A DNA stretch of 12,120 nucleotides from Globomyces pollinis-pini (lineage: Eukaryota; Chytridiomycota; Chytridiomycetes; Rhizophydiales; Globomycetaceae): positions 1-12,120 of the forward strand of contig MU621526.1 in the NCBI GenBank assembly GCA_025399215.1. Direction: 5' to 3'. The position numbers were made by a program, and so were the translations under genes. Under the pieces are notes generated by a model. The model was given only the letters and a program-made list of their open reading frames with translations, made no database searches and had not been told where the DNA came from. Shown here piece after piece: positions 8,901-12,120 of this stretch (position 1 is the first letter of the stretch; each line of letters opens with the position of its first letter).

Positions 8901-9397
8901 CCCTGATCACCAACCTTCATGACGATATCCACAGGGTTGTTGTTTACTGAAAGTTCGACCTAAACCATTAAAGATCATCTTTTTGAGTAGTAGTGATAGT
9001 CGTTCCGGTAATATTAGTCGCATTGGTGGTAACATTAATTGAGAGGTAATAAAGAGAAACATTACAATTTTATCAGAAGGTCTGAGTAGTTTAAGTTTTC
9101 CAAAACGAACGTGAAAGGGAGAGGCCATCAAATCACCATTTGGTTGTTTTACGACAACGATACTAGCTATTAGTAATAAGTGGTGATATATACCTATTGG
9201 TAAGTAAATAGTGGTTTATACCTATTGGTTAATTGATTAAAATTAGATACCTAATTATTATTGATTGGTAATGAATACTCTATAGCACCAGAGAGGGTAG
9301 CAGGGTTTATTTCACCATAAAATGATCCCACCGCATTAACAGCTGATACTACAGGCCATAAAGCTCTACCAGCCAGATCGGTAACAAGAGATGTCAT
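5995..9397 (-). CDS. PAH1: lipin / phosphatidate phosphatase, 18 exons
   Basis: Mg-dependent phosphatidate phosphatase, which converts phosphatidic acid to diacylglycerol at the ER/nuclear membrane. Predicted about 867 residues. Exons (minus): 9279-9397, 9066-9162, 8807-8959, 8699-8782, 8517-8553, 7856-8491, 7711-7773, 7464-7681, 7330-7433, 7014-7305, 6950-6988, 6814-6923, 6758-6788, 6536-6734, 6387-6508, 6337-6360, 6184-6301, 5995-6152. Exon 4 could instead end at 8705 or 8738 (865 or 854 residues). The N-LIP domain is clear: [19 protein letters not shown] (54-62), [10 protein letters not shown] (88-97) with the conserved Gly89. The middle is low-complexity with two Trp motifs, WSWSWGG (353-359) and WSWWGS. 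C-LIP has [12 protein letters not shown], the HAD catalytic motif DVDGT (644-648; Asp644, Asp646), [19 protein letters not shown] and [10 protein letters not shown]. The tail has FSYWKP (Trp831), like the conserved C-terminal Trp region of fungal and animal lipins, then an acidic stretch like the one that recruits the Nem1-Spo7 phosphatase in yeast. All catalytic residues seen are intact. Introns are 23-35 nt except for two multi-unit arrays and two longer ones. Confidence 0.93.
7774..7855 (-). other. three-unit mini-intron array in lipin (exon 6/7 boundary)
   Basis: Three complete GT..AG units abut head to tail: 7831-7855 (25 nt), 7804-7830 (27 nt) and 7774-7803 (30 nt). Each has its own branch-like word before the AG (CTAAC, TTAAC, TTGAC). 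Joining 7856 to 7773 restores the frame (codon G|GA). Leaving any single unit in gives an in-frame stop within a few codons. Whether the 82 nt leave in three steps or in one cannot be told from DNA. Confidence 0.75.
8554..8698 (-). other. long lipin intron with ambiguous 5' splice site
   Basis: Between exons 4 and 5 of lipin lies an intron far longer than the 23-35 nt norm. The acceptor ending at 8554 is needed for the frame ([12 protein letters not shown] follows). Three in-frame phase-0 donors are possible, at 8698, 8704 and 8737, giving introns of 145, 151 or 184 nt. The interior is pyrimidine-rich and has no internal AG|GT junction, unlike the arrays. Confidence 0.55.
8960..9065 (-). other. 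106-nt lipin intron
   Basis: Sits between DKI (exon 2 end at 9066) and VELSV (exon 3 start at 8959), splitting the N-LIP domain in phase 0. It starts GTAATG and ends TTTAATGGTTTAG. It has no internal AG|GT junction, so it is a genuine longer intron and not a chain of mini-introns. Confidence 0.75.
9163..9278 (-). other. four-unit mini-intron array in lipin (exon 1/2 boundary)
   Basis: Four GT..AG units in series: 9251-9278 (28 nt), 9222-9250 (29), 9194-9221 (28) and 9163-9193 (31, using the second of two close AGs). All begin GTAT. Units 2 and 3 end ACCAATAG and unit 4 has ACTAATAG, so they look like diverged copies of one another. Removing all 116 nt joins GA|T and gives [19 protein letters not shown], the expected lipin N-terminus. 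Any single unit left in creates a stop. Confidence 0.8.
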
Positions 9398-9707
9398 TTA
9401 TAATAAGAGATTAGGATACTTTGTGATTGAATGAATTTGGTAATAGGTAATTGATTCTTTAGTTTTTTGATTATAGTTTTTTGGTGGTAGTTTGAATGAT
9501 AGTTAAATGAGAGTAGGGTTAGGGTTTCCAATTCTAGTCACGTGATTAGGTTCAACCGTCACGTTACAAAAGTGGGAAATTAGTTGCACTTGGATCACCA
9601 TACTCACCAACTATCAACAAAATCATTCAATCAATTACTGCATTAAATACTTGCTAAAATATTACTATCAATCACTAAATTACTTACTAAAATACAAAAA
9701 TAATCTC
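9398..9707. promoter_or_regulatory. shared divergent promoter of lipin and acyltransferase genes
   Basis: These 310 nt separate the ATG of lipin (9397, minus) from the ATG of the acyltransferase (9708, plus). They hold a palindromic E-box TCACGTGA at 9538-9545, an imperfect copy GTCACGTTAC at 9558-9567, and TAGGGTTAGGGTTT at 9514-9527, which is two telomere-type repeats in tandem. CACGTG-type sites bind bHLH factors in fungi and animals, including regulators of phospholipid genes. TTAGGG sites bind Tbf1-like factors in yeasts. Which factors act here is inference. The 3' part (about 9600-9707) is AC/AT-rich and probably the leader of the acyltransferase mRNA. Confidence 0.65.
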
Positions 9708-11103
9708 ATGCTTTCAACTCTATCAAAATTAGCCCTACTCTTCTTTATACTTCAAACGGCCTCTAAACGTTCTCCTCTACTCAGATACGTATTAAGAACT
9801 CTTGGGCTAGTTGCTTCAATTGCAATCGCTGGTTAACTATTCATACCTCTAACAATAACAGGTAATCTATCCGACCTTTAACTCTAAGGTGTCTTGGCTT
9901 GTCTTGCCTCTCTCATCCTCGTCCCATTACAGCAACGTTTCTACGTCAATGCAATCAACGCTTACTTTTTCAGACTCTTCTGTCCTCTCTTTACCGGAAT
10001 TCAAGCCGAAATCGTTTGATCTTCTTATGACTTACCTTAGGTATATCTAATATCCCTCACTTTAGGTGTCCGGTCACGATTATTTGGAACATACTCCAGG
10101 AAAACCTTGCATTTATGTTGCCAACCACCAATCTACTCTCGACCTCATGGTGATCTCAACAGTATGGCCATCTCGCACTGTCATCAGTGGAAAAAAAGAA
10201 ATTAAATATATTCCAATTATGGGTCAAGTTCTCTGGGCTGGTTTGTCTTCCTCTCTTATCTTTTTTTAGGAAGTAATATCTTTATTGATCGTCAGAACAG
10301 GAAAAATGCTATCGACGCAATGACTCAGGTAACTACAAATCATCTTTATCTCATCAATGCACAATCACTTCAAATGTGTTCTGAAAGAGTTTTTGTATTT
10401 TATAAGACCAAATTTGATTTTGTATGCATATCAACCAGGAATAAGCACTAAAGTGTTTCAGTTACTATGAGCATTCACAAATGCTAAAAGCTTTTGGTTA
10501 TTGATACAGATTTCGTTTGGGCATATGCTTAAAGATCACCAATGATGATAATTCACTTTACGATTCTTTCAAGTGTTCATATCTTTTCTCTATTATTAAT
10601 ACTCCCAATTATATCAACACGACTAACTAACAAATAGGTAGGAAATAGAATGAAAAAAGATGATTTGAATTTCTTTATTTTCCCTGAAGGAACTCGTTCC
10701 CACCAAATTGATAATACACTCCTGCCGTTCAAAAAAGGCGCATTTCATTTGGCTAAACAGTTCGGATACCCTATCGTTCCAATTGTTTCTTCTACTTATT
10801 ATCCAGGTTTGTTTTTACACTTGCTTATTTTCTCTTAGGTAAATAGATTCATATTCATTCATTCATTCATAGGTACGAATATAAAAATAACAAGTAGCGT
10901 ACGATGAAAAACGAAAACTATTCAATGATGCCACTATACAAGTCAAAGGTACAACTATCCATCTAATTCCAGTGTTACCACCCATTGACAGTACTGATGA
11001 ATCAAAGTCTGTGAATGATTTGGTCAAGGAAACTCATGATGCTATGTCTCAAGCCCTCAAGGATATCAAAACCGTTTGCCATGGCAAAAAGAAGATTCAA
11101 TAA
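9708..11103 (+). CDS. SLC1: 1-acyl-sn-glycerol-3-phosphate acyltransferase (LPAAT), 7 exons
   Basis: Transfers an acyl group to lysophosphatidic acid to make phosphatidic acid, at the ER membrane or lipid droplets. Exons: 9708-9831, 9889-10013, 10066-10240, 10270-10328, 10638-10806, 10898-10948 and 10973-11103, giving 277 residues, the usual size for the family. Hydrophobic anchors lie near residues 4-18 and 31-55. All four acyltransferase motifs are present in order: NHQSTLD (103-109; catalytic His104 and Asp109), GKKEIKYIPIMGQ (125-137), FPEGTRS (176-182) and YPIVPIV (205-211). LPFKKGAFHLA and VLPPID are also typical. The ATG at 9708 is the first in-frame ATG. Three of its six intron positions are arrays of two or three abutting mini-introns, one is 309 nt, and the last (10949-10972, 24 nt) is in frame and stop-free. 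It pairs head to head with lipin, which consumes its product. Confidence 0.93.
9832..9888 (+). other. two-unit mini-intron array in acyltransferase (exon 1/2)
   Basis: Units 9832-9861 (30 nt) and 9862-9888 (27 nt) meet at AG|GT. Each carries a TAAC branch-like word (CTCTAAC, TTTAAC). Joining 9831 to 9889 gives SIAIAGVLACL with frame kept. Leaving unit 1 gives an immediate TAA; leaving unit 2 gives GNLSDL then TAA. Confidence 0.75.
10014..10065 (+). other. two-unit mini-intron array in acyltransferase (exon 2/3)
   Basis: Units 10014-10040 (27 nt) and 10041-10065 (25 nt) meet at AG|GT; both end in a CTTAG or TTTAG type acceptor. Phase 0 joining gives AEIVSGHDYLE, as expected before the catalytic NHxxxxD motif. 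Unit 1 retained gives TGA at once. Unit 2 alone (25 nt) shifts the frame. Confidence 0.72.
10329..10637 (+). other. 309-nt intron, outlier in length
   Basis: Lies between MTQ (ends 10328) and VGNRMKKDD (starts 10638), phase 0. It starts GTAACT and ends ACTAACTAACAAATAG with a strong branch site. It is about ten times longer than its neighbours, has no internal AG|GT junction and contains stops in the reading frame. I looked for a hosted snoRNA: one ATGATGA C-box-like word is present but no D box follows. Confidence 0.75.
10807..10897 (+). other. three-unit mini-intron array in acyltransferase (exon 5/6)
   Basis: Units 10807-10838 (32 nt), 10839-10872 (34 nt) and 10873-10897 (25 nt) follow each other at AG|GT junctions. 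Joining 10806 to 10898 gives SSTYYPAYDEKRKLFN in frame. Each unit retained alone brings a stop. The middle unit holds an ATTC microsatellite (about 10851-10870), so its length may vary between individuals. Confidence 0.75.
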
Positions 11104-11548
11104 ACTATCAATGTTTTATTATACTCATTTTCTTTACGTTCTTTTAGTAGGGATTCATTTTCTTCATGAAATTGATGACTTCATTATTTAAAGATCAACG
11201 TATTCGCGTTCACATTTCTTGTAATAGCACTGAGATGGTAAGTCATCATAAATACGTTGTAATAGAATGAAGGAAATCGTTTATATATGTGTGTTGTATT
11301 TTCCCACTGACCAGTCGGTTTGTATTTATTCTTCGCACGACAACAAAAACTTTATATTTAGGTGGATAAACTTTTGCGTATCTAAAATACATGTAGTCTC
11401 GGAAGAAACGTGTAAATTTGACTGAATTTTAGATCCTGCCTTGATTACACATGTCTAGAAATAATGAAAGAATAGTAAAGATTTGCCAGACCACATTAAG
11501 TAGAATGAAATAATCAATCAATTTGATGTCAAGAATTTTTATTCGTAA
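11104..11548. other. convergent 3' intergenic region
   Basis: 445 nt between the stop of the acyltransferase (plus) and the stop of the kinase (minus). It is AT-rich, with no ORF of note, no repeat and no RNA gene that I can support. It must contain both transcript ends. Confidence 0.4.
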
Positions 11549-12120
11549 CTAGTCTCGATTTCTACTAAAACAACTGATGGATCTAATCATTGCTCGGCAA
11601 TTATCCCAATATCTTCCAAAAACGCTTCGAGAACTGCCCTCTTCAACACCTTTTCTTCCTTCTGTAGGCAATACTGGTTCTGGTAACAGCGTTAAATCTG
11701 AATCCTCACTGTTGAAGCATTTCAATTGCGTAATGCCATCAAACGCGGGACGAATGTTCACATCTACCTCCATTAGAGTCTTGATAAGTAGTTTCGCATT
11801 TGGGGAGATATGAAATGGTCTCTCCTCATTTAGTATTGCCTCGAACTCTTCCATGCTCTTGCCAATATCTCTCTCTGAAGCCGGTAAATTAAATGCAAAT
11901 GGAAGCTTGGCTCCATAAAAGATTGAAAATGCAAGCATACCGAAAGAGTAGCTCTCCGATTTTGAAACATCAAATGGATCACCTCCGATTGCTTCAGGAG
12001 GTCCGTAATACTCAGATCCATTGAATGGTGGATCAACAGCTTTAGTTGAAATACAAGACCCAAAATCAATCAACTTCGTTTGCATCGTAACGGTGTTTAC
12101 CATAACATTAAAGTCTAGTA
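11549..12120 (-). CDS. protein kinase, C-terminal part (runs off the right edge)
   Basis: About 190 residues of the C-lobe and tail are visible. The frame remains open to the window edge, so the ATG at 12103 is internal, not a start. Visible motifs: LDFNVMVN just before the edge (catalytic-loop N-V-M-V), KLIDFG (the Mg-binding DFG), EYYGPPEAIGG (the APE-like end of the activation segment), SESYSFGMLAFSIFYG (subdomain IX) and NIRPAF (subdomain XI Arg). This is enough for a Ser/Thr or Tyr-like kinase fold. Two oddities: the residue usually Asp in D-x-Y/W-S-x-G is Glu, and the residue two before the N of N-V-M-V is Asp with Leu before it, so the catalytic-loop Lys of a standard HRDLKxxN may be missing. 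The substrate is unknown. There is no intron in the visible part. The tail ends CFSRNRD. Confidence 0.82.
   Translation of the reverse strand, partial: LDFNVMVNTVTMQTKLIDFGSCISTKAVDPPFNGSEYYGPPEAIGGDPFDVSKSESYSFGMLAFSIFYGAKLPFAFNLPASERDIGKSMEEFEAILNEERPFHISPNAKLLIKTLMEVDVNIRPAFDGITQLKCFNSEDSDLTLLPEPVLPTEGRKGVEEGSSRSVFGRYWDNCRAMIRSISCFSRNRD

Noticed and set aside
8907..9131. reading through 8960-9065 as lipin coding sequence
   Set aside because: The frame continues from SPFHVRFGK into a stretch unlike lipin and then ends; splicing 106 nt restores VELSV...[10 protein letters not shown].
10329..10637. C/D-box snoRNA in the long acyltransferase intron
   Set aside because: An ATGATGA word is present, but no CTGA D box follows before the intron end and no terminal stem is visible.
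5995..11103. lipin and acyltransferase as frameshifted pseudogenes, since their frames are broken many times
   Set aside because: Every break falls exactly at GT..AG segments of intron type, frames rejoin perfectly, and all catalytic motifs are intact.

Overview
This is eukaryotic nuclear DNA. It is AT-rich and gene-dense, and nearly every gene on it is cut by extremely short GT-AG introns, mostly 23-35 nt, with a YTNAY-like branch site close to the 3' end. All three stop codons occur as gene ends, so the standard code is likely. The lipin with an acidic tail and a C-terminal YW motif, the SLC1-type acyltransferase and the 7TM genes fit a compact-genome fungus or a close relative. I cannot name the organism.

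Layout. 1-684 is gene-free: a possible retrotransposon Gag remnant (minus), a pair of related TTCGA/T-run repeats 73 nt apart, and a cluster of inverted GGGTGA/TCACCC repeats. 685-1855 and 2062-3444 (plus) are two tandem paralogues for seven-transmembrane proteins with four exons each; exons 2 and 3 have identical lengths (73 and 280 nt) and phases. 3668-5626 (minus) is an intronless prolyl-oligopeptidase-family (S9) peptidase. 5995-9397 (minus) is a complete lipin / phosphatidate phosphatase gene that I assembled from 18 exons. 9708-11103 (plus) is a complete SLC1-type 1-acylglycerol-3-phosphate acyltransferase of 7 exons, divergent from lipin across a 310-nt shared promoter. 11549-12120 (minus) is the C-terminal part of a protein kinase that runs off the right edge.

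How the genes work together. The acyltransferase makes phosphatidic acid and lipin dephosphorylates it to diacylglycerol, so two consecutive steps of glycerolipid synthesis are head to head. Between them lie a palindromic TCACGTGA E-box, a second imperfect copy, and a telomere-type TAGGGTTAGGG motif.

The most unusual signal is in the introns. At five intron positions (two in lipin, three in the acyltransferase) the intervening sequence is a head-to-tail chain of two, three or four complete mini-introns, each 25-34 nt and starting GT and ending AG. They abut with no exon base between them (AG|GT junctions). All must be removed to keep the reading frame, and any single unit left in leads to a premature stop. 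This looks like zero-length-exon intron arrays, probably produced by tandem intron duplication and perhaps removed stepwise. All gene models are inferred from sequence alone, with no transcript evidence.
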